From XN24 sp964462675 (GTDB taxonomy: Bacteria > Pseudomonadota > Gammaproteobacteria > Steroidobacterales > XN24), in NCBI GenBank assembly GCA_964462675.1, contig CAYWYS010000004.1:67249-131248 (forward strand): DNA of 64,000 bases. The letters run 5' to 3'. Every line of letters starts with the position of its first letter. The first letter of the stretch is position 1. Made by a program: the position numbers and the translations under genes. The notes beneath the pieces are model-generated. The model was not told the DNA's origin and searched no databases. It worked only from the letters and a program-made list of their open reading frames with translations. This document shows positions 40,658 to 49,529 of the stretch, one piece after another.

Positions 40658-41431
40658 ATGGATCTCCGCGCCCAGTCTCACGCGCTGGCCACGCTGGTGG
40701 CCAAGGAATACAACCGCATCGTGCGCATCTGGATCCAGACGATCCTGCCGCCGGCGATCACGATGACCTTGTACTTCATCATCTTCGGCAGCCTGATCGG
40801 CCGGCGCATCGGCCAGATGGACGGTTTCGGCTACATGGAGTTCATTGCGCCGGGGCTGATCATGCTGGCGGTGATCACCAACTCCTACGGCAACGTGGTC
40901 AGCAGCTTCTTCGGCGCGAAGTTCGGCCGCCACATCGAGGAGATGCTCGTCTCGCCGATGCCGAATTACCTGATCCTGATCGGCCACATCGCCGGCGGCG
41001 TGATCCGCGGCCTGATGGTCGGCGGCGTGGTCACGGTCGTGGCGCTGTTCTTCACGCGCCTCGAGATGCAGCACCCGTGGATCGTGCTGTCCACCGTGAT
41101 CCTGACGGCGGTCGTTTTCTCGCTCGGCGGCTTCATCAACGCGGTGTTTGCGCGCAAGTTCGACGACATCAGCATCGTGCCGACTTTCATCCTGACGCCG
41201 TTGACCTATCTCGGCGGCGTGTTCTACTCGATCTCGCTGCTGCCGGAGTTCTGGCAGGCGGTCTCGCGCGCCAACCCGATCCTGTACATGGTGAACGCGT
41301 TCCGCTACGGCGTGCTCGGCGTGTCGGACATTCCGATCGGCACGGCCTACGCGATCATCTTCGTCGCGATCGCGCTGCTGTACGGCGTGTCGCTGTGGCT
41401 GCTGAACAAGGGCACCGGGATCCGCGACTGA
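40658..41431 (+). CDS. ABC-2 transporter permease, YadH type
   Basis: 257 residues with about six transmembrane helices. The motifs FGAKFGRHIEEMLVSP and FTPLTYLGGVFY-like (here ILTPLTYLGGVFYSIS) are those of ABC-2 permeases such as YadH and NodJ. It forms the membrane part of the transporter with the ATPase just upstream. The TGA at 41429-41431 overlaps the ATG of the SRAP gene by one base, so all three are in one operon. Confidence 0.92.
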   Translation: MDLRAQSHALATLVAKEYNRIVRIWIQTILPPAITMTLYFIIFGSLIGRRIGQMDGFGYMEFIAPGLIMLAVITNSYGNVVSSFFGAKFGRHIEEMLVSPMPNYLILIGHIAGGVIRGLMVGGVVTVVALFFTRLEMQHPWIVLSTVILTAVVFSLGGFINAVFARKFDDISIVPTFILTPLTYLGGVFYSISLLPEFWQAVSRANPILYMVNAFRYGVLGVSDIPIGTAYAIIFVAIALLYGVSLWLLNKGTGIRD

Positions 41432-42126
41432 TGTGCGGCCGCTACGCCTTTTTCACCCCGGTGGAGGCCATGACGCGGCTGTTCGGGGTCGACGAGGTGC
41501 ACGCGCACGAGCTCGCGCCGCGTTACAACATCGCGCCCACGCAGGAAGTGCCGATTGTGCGCAGTTCGCCGTTCCTCGAGGCGGACGCGGCGCGCGCACC
41601 GCTGCGCGAGCTGGCGCTGGCCCGCTGGGGTCTGGTGCCGTTCTGGGCCAAGGACCCGTCCATCGGCAATCGCATGATCAACGCGCGGGGCGAGACGGTG
41701 GCGCAGAAGCCGGCGTTCCGCGCCGCGTTCCGCAAGCGGCGCTGTCTGCTGCCGGCCGACGGCTTCTACGAGTGGGTCAAGACCGACGCCGGCAAGCAGC
41801 CCTGGTACATCCACGCGGCTGGCGGCGAACCGCTGGCCTTCGCCGGGCTGTGGGAGCTGTGGGATCCGCCGGACGGCGGCGCGCCGCTGGCGAGCTGCAC
41901 GATCATCACGACGGGCGCGAACGAGTTCATGCGCCCGTTGCATGAGCGCATGCCGGTGATGCTGGACGCGCGCGGGCGCGAGGCCTGGCTGGATGCGGCC
42001 GCGGCGCCGCCGGACCTGCAAGCGCTGCTCGCACCTGCGCCGGAGGCGTTGCTGGAGGCGTGGCCGGTGAGCCGCCGCGTCAACAGCCCGTTCAACGAAG
42101 ATGCGTCGCTGGTCGAGCCCGTTTAA
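41431..42126 (+). CDS. SRAP-domain protein (YedK/HMCES family)
   Basis: 231 residues. It starts MCGRYAFF, with Cys2 as the catalytic residue that forms a thiazolidine crosslink to abasic DNA sites. PRYNIAPTQ, ARGETVAQKPAFR, ADGFYEW and HERMPV, the Asn, Glu and His of the active site, are present. It protects abasic sites in single-stranded DNA. The stop TAA is followed at once by the inverted-repeat element. Confidence 0.94.
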   Translation: MCGRYAFFTPVEAMTRLFGVDEVHAHELAPRYNIAPTQEVPIVRSSPFLEADAARAPLRELALARWGLVPFWAKDPSIGNRMINARGETVAQKPAFRAAFRKRRCLLPADGFYEWVKTDAGKQPWYIHAAGGEPLAFAGLWELWDPPDGGAPLASCTIITTGANEFMRPLHERMPVMLDARGREAWLDAAAAPPDLQALLAPAPEALLEAWPVSRRVNSPFNEDASLVEPV

Positions 42127-42173
42127 ATCGGGGTCAGATACGCAACTCAGGCAATGTGTCTCTGACCCCGGTT
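42126..42173. repeat. Inverted repeat, GGGGTCAGA family, copy 2
   Basis: Arms AATCGGGGTCAGA (42126-42138) and TCTGACCCCGGTT (42161-42173) match with one mismatch; the 22-base middle is unpaired. The arm ends are the same CGGGGTCAGA as the element at 20378-20434. It begins in the SRAP stop codon and ends at the stop of a decayed DegV gene. The copy is shorter and less perfect than the first, as expected for an older REP- or MITE-like insertion. Confidence 0.75.
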
Positions 42174-43083
42174 ACGCTGCGCCGGGAATCCGTGCCTGCA
42201 ACTCCGCCAGCAGCTTTGCCGCGGCCTCGGGCGCGTTCGCGTGACCGACCGCGAGCCGCCAGCCCGGACCGCGTGGTCGAGGCTGCCGAGCAAGGCCCAG
42301 GTGCGGGTGGCGGCGATGACCGTGTCGAGCGCCAGCGTGATCTCGTCCACGCCGAGGCCGATGCTGCGGCCTGGCAGGTGCCGCTGCCCCAGGCGGTGAT
42401 ATGGATCGAGACCACGCCTGCATGGTGGCTGGCGAGGATCTGGTAGAGGCGGCGGAAGTCGCCTGGCGGCGGTTGGGAGGTCGTCGGATGGACCGGACCT
42501 GCGGCCATCATCCGGTAGAATTCCGCGCTGTCGAGGCTGACCTTGTCCAGGTAGCTGCGCTCGCCGAAATGGATGCGCGCCGGCACCATGTGGACGTCGA
42601 GCGAGCTCATCATTTCCTCGGGCAGGTCGGCAGCGCTGTCGGTGACGATCGCGACGCGCCGCGCGCCGAGGCGCGCGGCGGATTGTTCGCATGCATGTCA
42701 TCTGCCTTCCGGGCCGTCACCGTGCCGAAGCCGGCCGCAATGCGGAACACCGCTGCCGGGTCGTCGGCGTGGACGTGGACCCGCGCGCGTGCCAGGCCGT
42801 GCTCGAGCAGCGTTGCGAGATCGTGGCAGCCGCGCTCGAGCTGTGCCGCGAGTTCCGCGCCGAAATCGCGCATCACGGTCAGCATCGTGCCTTCACGAGG
42901 ATCCGACAGAGCTTCCTGCGCATAGGCCACGCCGCGCGTCACCGCGCCGACGAATTGTGCGGCCGTCAGCAGCGGGTGCTCGTGCGCCGCATCGCCGACG
43001 CCATGCAGTAACTGCGCGAGGATCGCGCCCGAGTTGCCGCGCGCCCCGTCGAGGTAGGCGATGCCGGTGGCCGGGTCAGCCAA
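42172..43083 (-). pseudogene. Decayed DAK2-DegV fusion gene
   Basis: Reading leftward, 43083-42690 encodes a DAK2-like (dihydroxyacetone-kinase phosphatase/L domain) fragment: DGARGNSGAILAQLLHG and VHADDPAAVFRIAAGFGTV. The frame then shifts near 42685. A second frame reads RVAIVTDSAADLPEEM, the start of a DegV fatty-acid-binding domain, to about 42380. A third frame gives GLGVDEITLALDTVIAATR, and after another shift near 42255 the C-terminal VGHANAPEAAAKLL. The 5' end lacks the usual DGDTG part, and central DegV pieces are missing. Known DAK2-DegV proteins bind or move fatty acids. This copy cannot make a full protein. Confidence 0.8.
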
Positions 43084-43088
43084 TCAGC

Positions 43089-43796
43089 TCAGTCCCGCGA
43101 CAGGAAGAACCGCTGGCCCTGGTAATCCATGACGACGCCGTCGCGCGTGATGCGTTCGACGCGCGGACCCTCCTGGGTCGCCTGCCCTTCGGTGAGCTTT
43201 CGCATGTTGATGAATACGAAGCGCTCGGCCGGAATCTCGCTGAACACATGGATGTCGATGTGCATGTGCGGGACGTTCAGCTCACCGCGAATCACGAGAT
43301 CGGCGAAGCGCGGCAGGCGCGCGTCCTCGTTGGCTTGCCGAACCGGCGGGCTGGGCGCCGCGCTCGCGGGCGCTGCGCCGGCAGGCGTTGCTGCGGCGCT
43401 GTCGGCGGGCGCGCGCGGCGCCGGGGCGGTGGCCGCAATCTCGGTCGTCAACGGCCGGACCTCGTTGCGCGGCGGCTTGGCGGGCAGCGTGACCGGGGAA
43501 GAGCGCGCTGTCTCGGGCCGTGCGCCGCCGGGCGCTGCAGTGAAGCTCGGCGCGGCGGGCGCGGTCGCGGGCCCGGTCGCGGCCGGGGGCGCCTGCGCCG
43601 CGCGCTCGACGCGACGATCCGTCAACAGCAGCGCGGCGAGCACCAGGATATTGAGCGTCAGCAGCCCGGCGAGGACCAGCACCCAGGTCGCCGGGCGGTG
43701 GCTGCTGCGGCCTTCCGGGACCGCCGCGAGGCCGGGGCCGACCTGCCGCTGGCGCTGGTGCTCGGACTTGCGCAACGCGTCGAGGATCAATGACAT
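43089..43796 (-). CDS. gspB: General secretion pathway protein B
   Basis: 235 residues. MSLILDALRKSEHQRQ is the conserved cytoplasmic start of GspB/ExeB. One transmembrane helix follows (about 38-58), then a long Pro/Ala-rich periplasmic linker, and a C-terminal GspB domain (about 165-235: LVIRGELNVPHMHIDIHVF). With GspA it helps the type II secretin reach or pass the peptidoglycan. The ATG at 43796 lies one base after the gspA stop. The other type II secretion genes are not here. Confidence 0.9.
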   Translation of the reverse strand: MSLILDALRKSEHQRQRQVGPGLAAVPEGRSSHRPATWVLVLAGLLTLNILVLAALLLTDRRVERAAQAPPAATGPATAPAAPSFTAAPGGARPETARSSPVTLPAKPPRNEVRPLTTEIAATAPAPRAPADSAAATPAGAAPASAAPSPPVRQANEDARLPRFADLVIRGELNVPHMHIDIHVFSEIPAERFVFINMRKLTEGQATQEGPRVERITRDGVVMDYQGQRFFLSRD

Positions 43797-43797
43797 C

Positions 43798-45501
43798 TCA
43801 GTCATCCTCCCGCAGTCGCGGCCGACCGGGAAGGCGCAGCGCGTTGTTTACCGAGATCAGCGTCATTGCGCCGGCGATGCCGTCCACGGCGATGCGCGTC
43901 GAGCGCTGGAACTCCCTGACCGCCGACTCCAAGGCAGCGTCGTAGACCGGCGAGTCCGCGGGCAGCACCGGCGTGCCGCGCAGCTCGCCGAGCGCGCGGC
44001 GCAGCCACAGCACGTCCGAGCCCGTTGCGTTGCGCGACAACAGGCGGCCGTCGCCCGCTTCCGGGCGCCACAGCACCAGGAATTCGCCGTACCAGAGCGT
44101 CAGCAACTCCCCGAGCGGCACGGCGACGACAGTTTCGCCCGCGATCAGCTCGGCCGTGCCGTCGTAAAGCCGGTTCAGGACGACCTGGTGATCCCGGCCG
44201 TCCCGGTCCGTCAGCACGAGAATCGCGGGGCGGTCGAGCGCGGCCAACTCGACCCAGGTGCCGCGGTGAAGCAGGCACAACAGCCCGCGCGCCGCCGCCT
44301 GCTCGCAGGCCGTCCCCGCATCCGGCCGATAGGCCAGTTGCCAGCGGTCCAGCAGCGCCGCGAAGGCTGCATCGGTGCCGGTCGCGAGCGCGCCCTGCGC
44401 GAGGCGGTCGGCCAGCGGCGCCGGCGGCGCCGCGGGCGGCGGCTCGGCTGCCGGCACCGGTTCGGGCGCGGCGCTCGCTACGGGCGGCGTCTCGACGGGC
44501 TGCACAGGCAGCGCCTGCGGCGGCGGGCGCAGGACGGCGCCGGCCGGCGGCGCGTGCACCGCTGCCGCGGGCGGCTCGCTGATCCGCTCGCGCAGCAGCG
44601 TCGTGACCACCCCGGCAAGGATCGCGATGCCGACGCCGAGCATGCCGAGCGCGATGATCACGACCCCTGGCGCCCGGCGCACCTTGCGCCTGATGCGCTC
44701 GCCGAAGACTTCGCGCGCCGCCTTGCGCGTCATGCCTGCGGAGACGGCCTGTTCCTCGCGAGACCAGGCGCCGAGCAGCGCGCGATCGGCGATGACATTG
44801 ACCAGGCGAGGGATGCCGTCGGAGCTGCGATGCAGCTCTTTCAGCGCGGCGGGCGTGAAGATCTCGGCGCGGCTGCCGGCGACCTCGAGCCGGTGGCGCA
44901 CATAGGCGCGCAGCTCCTCCCGTTCCAGCGGCTCGAGGTGGTAACGGCCGGTGATGCGCTGGGCCAGTTGCCGCAGGTCGCTGCGCGCCAGCACCTCGCG
45001 CAACTCCGGCTGGCCGATCAGGATGATCTGCAGCAGTTTCTGCTTGGCGGTCTCGAGATTCGTCAGCAGGCGGATCTGCTCGAGCACCTCGGCGGACAGG
45101 TTCTGGGCCTCGTCGACGATCAGCACGACGCGCCGCCCGGCGGCATGCGCCTCGAGCAGGTGCCGGTTGAGCGCGTCGATGACGGATTTCTGGCTGGCGC
45201 GGTCGGGGATCTGGACATGCAGCTCGTCGCAGATCGTCAGCAGGAACTCCTCGGGCGAGAGGCGCGGGTTCAGCACCAGCGCGACATCCGCGTGCTCCGG
45301 CAGCTGCTCGAGCAGGCTGCGCACGACGGTGGTCTTGCCGGTGCCGACCTCGCCCGTCAGCTGGATGAAGCCGCCGCTCTCGGTGATGCCGTACAACAGG
45401 TGCGCAAGCGCCTCCGCATGACGCCGGCTCAGGTACAGGTACCGCGGGTCCGGCGTGATGGAGAACGGTTTCTCGTTGAGTCCGAAGAAGCTGGTGTACA
45501 T
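43798..45501 (-). CDS. gspA: General secretion pathway ATPase GspA/ExeA
   Basis: 567 residues starting MYTSFFGLNEKPFSITPDP. AAA+ domain with Walker A GEVGTGKTT and Walker B VVLIVDEAQN, a transmembrane helix near 270-290, a Pro/Ala-rich linker and a C-terminal peptidoglycan-binding domain (VREFQRSTRIAVDGIAG). ExeA binds ATP and murein and, with ExeB, is needed to place the secretin ring. The gene pair is separated by 1 bp. Confidence 0.93.
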   Translation of the reverse strand: MYTSFFGLNEKPFSITPDPRYLYLSRRHAEALAHLLYGITESGGFIQLTGEVGTGKTTVVRSLLEQLPEHADVALVLNPRLSPEEFLLTICDELHVQIPDRASQKSVIDALNRHLLEAHAAGRRVVLIVDEAQNLSAEVLEQIRLLTNLETAKQKLLQIILIGQPELREVLARSDLRQLAQRITGRYHLEPLEREELRAYVRHRLEVAGSRAEIFTPAALKELHRSSDGIPRLVNVIADRALLGAWSREEQAVSAGMTRKAAREVFGERIRRKVRRAPGVVIIALGMLGVGIAILAGVVTTLLRERISEPPAAAVHAPPAGAVLRPPPQALPVQPVETPPVASAAPEPVPAAEPPPAAPPAPLADRLAQGALATGTDAAFAALLDRWQLAYRPDAGTACEQAAARGLLCLLHRGTWVELAALDRPAILVLTDRDGRDHQVVLNRLYDGTAELIAGETVVAVPLGELLTLWYGEFLVLWRPEAGDGRLLSRNATGSDVLWLRRALGELRGTPVLPADSPVYDAALESAVREFQRSTRIAVDGIAGAMTLISVNNALRLPGRPRLREDD

Positions 45502-45577
45502 AACCTTATTGTCCGGGCAGCGATTTCCGCTGCAGGGCCCCGGATGATGCACCGGGTAGCGCCGCCGGGGCAATCCG

Positions 45578-46888
45578 CTACAAGGTCAAGGCGGTGTACA
45601 CCAGCAACCCGAGGAAGGTCGTCACCAGCGCCATGAAGTAGGCCGTGCCGAGCAGCGCGTACTTGAACCCCGTCGCGATGAAGCCTTGCCGGTAGACCAC
45701 CTGCATCGCGCGGAACAGGTAGACGGGAATGTAGACGACCACGGCGACGGTGAGCAGATTGAGCGGCAGGCTGTCCGGCGCGAGGTGCTCCCCGCCCCAG
45801 CGGGCCGCGATCAGCAGGATGTTCAGGATGAAGAAGAAGGAGTGGAAGTGCACCAGGAACAGCAGGTGCTCGGCGTAGTAGCGACCCGACAGCGGGTAGG
45901 CCACTTTCATGACCAGCGCCATCAGCGGCAGGAACAGGAACATCATCGCCGGCACGTTGCTCAGCAAGGTGCGCGCGAAGGAGCGCCCGTGATCGGCCGT
46001 GATGCGCTGGCAGATCTGGACGGCGCGGCTGTGCGGGACGAGCTGCACCAGCCACGCCGGCGCGCCTGAGTAATCGACCTCGCAGTCCTCGCCGACCCGC
46101 GCGCTGCCGATCGTGGCGCTCGAGCTGCGTCGTGGCGGGGCCTCCGCATCGGCCTCCGGGGCGGGCTCCGCCCCGACCGCTGCTGCGGACTCCGGCTCAA
46201 GCTGCTCGACGGCGGTGACCGGCTCGCCGTCCGTCTCGAACACGACGCTGCCGTCCGGGCCGAACTCGAACTTCGTGTTCAAGGTCGCGATGAAGAAGAA
46301 CACGATGCTCGAGGCGATGAACAAGCGCACCGGTGGCACGTAGCGGGCGCGCCTGCCTTGCAGGTAGTCGAGCGTCAGCCGGCCCGGTCGGAACAGCAGC
46401 AGGCCCAGGGTGCGCCAGATGCGCGAATCGAGCGAGGCGAGCAGGTCGCCGGCTTCTTTCAGCATCTCCCAGAAGGTGATCATGCGCACGCGCGCCCGCT
46501 GGCCGCAGCTGGCGCAATACTGGCCCCACAACAGCTCGCTGCAGTTCGGGCAGGGCCGCGCGTCGGTCAGCGCCGCATCGCGGCCCTCGAGGACTATGCG
46601 GCGGCTGGCCTGGAAGCGGTCGCCGAAGCGGGCAATCCCCTGCGCGCGCATTCGCGGGGCATATTCCTCGAGGTAGCGCGCCAGTGCCGCGCGGTCCTCG
46701 AGCTCGTAGCGCACGACCCGCAGCGCCTTGCCGCTGTCGGGGTCCTCGGCCTTGTGGATGCTGGCGCCGGTGAAGCCGGGCAGCGCCAGCATGTCGTCGA
46801 CATGGTATTCGAGCCAGGCCTCGAACTCGGCGAGGATTTCAGGATCGGGCTCGAGCGCGACCTCGTAAGCGATGCCCTCGCCGCGCAT
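45578..46888 (-). CDS. DUF4286-DUF3667 fusion membrane protein
   Basis: 436 residues. Residues 1-100 fit DUF4286 (small ferredoxin-like domain: ALPGFTGASIHKAEDPD, EEYAPRMRAQGIARFG). From about 112 a zinc ribbon CPNCSELLWGQYCASCGQ begins DUF3667, with an amphipathic segment, one helix near 190, an acidic soluble insert of about 100 residues with Cys, and four C-terminal helices. DUF3667 proteins are membrane proteins of unknown role. The fusion is unusual but continuous in one frame. There is no clear partner; its neighbours are gspA and fadE. Confidence 0.75.
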   Translation of the reverse strand: MRGEGIAYEVALEPDPEILAEFEAWLEYHVDDMLALPGFTGASIHKAEDPDSGKALRVVRYELEDRAALARYLEEYAPRMRAQGIARFGDRFQASRRIVLEGRDAALTDARPCPNCSELLWGQYCASCGQRARVRMITFWEMLKEAGDLLASLDSRIWRTLGLLLFRPGRLTLDYLQGRRARYVPPVRLFIASSIVFFFIATLNTKFEFGPDGSVVFETDGEPVTAVEQLEPESAAAVGAEPAPEADAEAPPRRSSSATIGSARVGEDCEVDYSGAPAWLVQLVPHSRAVQICQRITADHGRSFARTLLSNVPAMMFLFLPLMALVMKVAYPLSGRYYAEHLLFLVHFHSFFFILNILLIAARWGGEHLAPDSLPLNLLTVAVVVYIPVYLFRAMQVVYRQGFIATGFKYALLGTAYFMALVTTFLGLLVYTALTL

Positions 46889-46911
46889 GGCTTCGGCCCG
46901 GGCGGCCGGGC

Positions 46912-49425
46912 TTAAGCCTCGGCCGCCTCAGCCGATTTCACGTCGCCCGCATCCTGCGGGGCGCGCCGTCCCTTGCGCGCCGGTTTCGTCGCGCGCATCG
47001 GCTGCCGGAAGTCTTCCGGCGCGAAGTCGTCGACGTTGATCAGCGCCATGACCTTGGCGTCGGCGATGCGCAGCTTCTCCGCCTCCTCGGCCGTGATGAT
47101 ACCGGCCGCGACGCCCTCCTCGAGCTGCCCGGCGAAGTCCAGCGCGCGCACCTGTCCTTCCTTGGCGCCCTTGCGCAACTTCTTCTCCAGCGGCGACACC
47201 TCGATGGACAGCTCCATGGCCTCCTGCAGCAGCCCGAGGTGGCTGCCCGGCTCCACGGTGCGATACACGCCGTCACAGAGCCGGTCGCGCGTTTCGCCCG
47301 GGCTGATGACCAGTTCGACGATCCGCCGCGACTGGCCGTCGCGCGGGGCGCTGAAGCTGCGGCCGCGCGGGAACACGATGATGCGCAACAGCCAGGCGAT
47401 CCAGCGCACCGGGAAGTTCCGCAGGAAACCGTGCAACTGCTCCTGCGCGCGGTACAGCAGGAAGCGGCAGCTCCACTCCACCAGCGGCAGGTCGGCCTCG
47501 CGCCGCCCCTGGTTCTCGAAATGCTTCAGCACCATCGACGCCAGGTAGAGGTTCGAGAGGATGTCGCCAAGCCGCGCGGACAGCATTTCCTTTTTCTTCA
47601 GCGCACCGCCGAGCGTCAGCATGGCCGTGTCGGAAGCCAGCGCGAAGGCCGCGCTGAAGCGGCCGATGTGCTGGTAGTAGCGCTGCGTCGGCCCGCGCGT
47701 CGGGCTGTCCGCCCAGCGCGCGGCGCTCAGGCCGAGCAGGAAGGCGCGCGCTGCGTTCGAGAACGCGTAGCCGAGATGGCCGAACAGCGCCCGGTCGAAC
47801 GCCTCGAGGCCGGCCTCCTGGTCGGGGTTCTGCGCCGCATGCAGTTCCTTGAGCACGAACGGATGGCAGCGGATCGCGCCCTGGCCGAAGATCATCAGGC
47901 TGCGCGTCAGGATGTTCGCGCCCTCGACCGTGATCATGACCGGGATGGAGTTGTAGCCGGTGCCGAGATAGTTGCCCGGGCCCATGCAGATCGCCTTGCC
48001 GCCGTGGATGTCCATCGCATCGTTGGCGACCACGCGGGCCATCTCGGTGCAGTGATACTTCAGGATCGCGGAGGGCACGGCCGGCTTCTCGCCGGCGTCC
48101 ACGGCGGCGATCGTGACGCTGCGCGCCGCGTCGATGATGTATGTGAAGCCCGCCATCCGCGCGAGCGCCTCCTGGACGCCTTCGAAACGGCCGATCGGCA
48201 TGCCGAACTGCTTGCGGATGCGCGCGTAGGCGCCGGTGGCGAACACGCCGGCCTTGGCGCCGCCGTTGGCATTCGACGGCAGCGAGATGCAGCGCCCCAC
48301 CGACAGGCATTCCATCAGCATCCGCCAGCCCTGGCCGGCCATCTTCGGCCCGCCGATGATCGCATCCAGCGGCAGGAACACGTCCCGGCCCTCGATCGGG
48401 CCGTTCATGAACGGCACCGACAAGGGAATGTGGCGACGGCCGATCTCGACCCCCGGGGTGTCCGCGGGCACCAGCACGACGGTGATGCCGAGGTCCTTGT
48501 CCTTGCCGAGCAGCCCGTCCGGGTCGAACAGCCGGAGCGCCAGCCCGACCACGGTCGCGACCGGCGCGAGCGTGATGTAGCGCTTGGAGAAATTCATTCG
48601 CAGGCCGAGCACTTCCTCGCCGTCAAGTACTTGCTTGCAGACCACGCCCTCGTCCGGGATCGATGCCGCATCCGAGCCGGCGCGCGGGCTGGTCAACCCG
48701 AAGCACGGGATTTCCTTGCCGGAAGCGAGGCCCGGCAGCCAGCGATTCTTCTGCTCCTCGGTGCCGTACTTGAGCAACAGTTCCGCCGGGCCGAGCGAGT
48801 TCGGCACTGCGGCCGTGGAGGCCAGCGTCGCGCTGCGGCTGGCGATCTTGGTCAGCACCTGGCTGTGCGCATAGGCGGAAAACTCGAGGCCGCCGTATTG
48901 CTTCGGAATGATCATCGCGAAGAAGCCGTCGCCGCGCAGGGACTGCCACGTTTCCGGCGACAGGTCCTGGAGGTCATGCGTGACCTGCCATTCGTCGATC
49001 TGCCGGCAGAGCGCCTCGCAGGGTCCGTCCAGGAAGGCCTGCTCCTCGTCGGACAGTTGCGGCGAGGGCGCGCCGAGCAGCTTGTGCCAGCGCGGCACGC
49101 CGGCAAACAGCTCGCCTTCCCACCACACCGTGCCGGCCTCGAGCGCCTCGCGCTCGGTGCGCGACATCGAGGGCAGCATCTTCCGGTAAATGCGCAGCAG
49201 CGGCCGCGTGACCCGCTCGCGCCGCACGTCCGTCAGGTTCAGCGCGACGAGGCCCGCGAACAGCACCCACAGCAGCAGTATCCAGAGCACGCTGCCGGCG
49301 CCGAAGATCGTGTAGCCGAGCAAGGCTACGCCCGTGGCGGCCGTGGCCGGGCCAAGACTCACGCGCCGATAGGCCAGCGCCAGCGCGCCACCAAAGAACA
49401 ACAGGAACCAGAACAGAGTGGACAC
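46912..49425 (-). CDS. fadE: Membrane-linked acyl-CoA dehydrogenase, FadE type
   Basis: 837 residues, GTG start. Two or three N-terminal membrane segments (about 1-60) precede the acyl-CoA dehydrogenase core, and a C-terminal DUF1974 region (about 600-800) is present, as in E. coli FadE (814). Substrate-binding motifs include PCFGLTSPRAGSDA and the FAD-binding MDIHGGKAICMGP. It catalyses the first oxidation of fatty-acid beta-oxidation. A Lys/Arg-rich tail (KPARKGRRAP) follows. Stands alone between the DUF3667 gene and mdh. Confidence 0.92.
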   Translation of the reverse strand: MSTLFWFLLFFGGALALAYRRVSLGPATAATGVALLGYTIFGAGSVLWILLLWVLFAGLVALNLTDVRRERVTRPLLRIYRKMLPSMSRTEREALEAGTVWWEGELFAGVPRWHKLLGAPSPQLSDEEQAFLDGPCEALCRQIDEWQVTHDLQDLSPETWQSLRGDGFFAMIIPKQYGGLEFSAYAHSQVLTKIASRSATLASTAAVPNSLGPAELLLKYGTEEQKNRWLPGLASGKEIPCFGLTSPRAGSDAASIPDEGVVCKQVLDGEEVLGLRMNFSKRYITLAPVATVVGLALRLFDPDGLLGKDKDLGITVVLVPADTPGVEIGRRHIPLSVPFMNGPIEGRDVFLPLDAIIGGPKMAGQGWRMLMECLSVGRCISLPSNANGGAKAGVFATGAYARIRKQFGMPIGRFEGVQEALARMAGFTYIIDAARSVTIAAVDAGEKPAVPSAILKYHCTEMARVVANDAMDIHGGKAICMGPGNYLGTGYNSIPVMITVEGANILTRSLMIFGQGAIRCHPFVLKELHAAQNPDQEAGLEAFDRALFGHLGYAFSNAARAFLLGLSAARWADSPTRGPTQRYYQHIGRFSAAFALASDTAMLTLGGALKKKEMLSARLGDILSNLYLASMVLKHFENQGRREADLPLVEWSCRFLLYRAQEQLHGFLRNFPVRWIAWLLRIIVFPRGRSFSAPRDGQSRRIVELVISPGETRDRLCDGVYRTVEPGSHLGLLQEAMELSIEVSPLEKKLRKGAKEGQVRALDFAGQLEEGVAAGIITAEEAEKLRIADAKVMALINVDDFAPEDFRQPMRATKPARKGRRAPQDAGDVKSAEAAEA

Positions 49426-49529
49426 GTTGCTTTACCCCTCGAGCGAAACGGCGGCCCGGCGCGCGTCACGGCGCCATACAGTCGTTTGAATATACCCTCG
49501 AAGCGGGCTTGTGCCAAAGGCGGCGGCGA

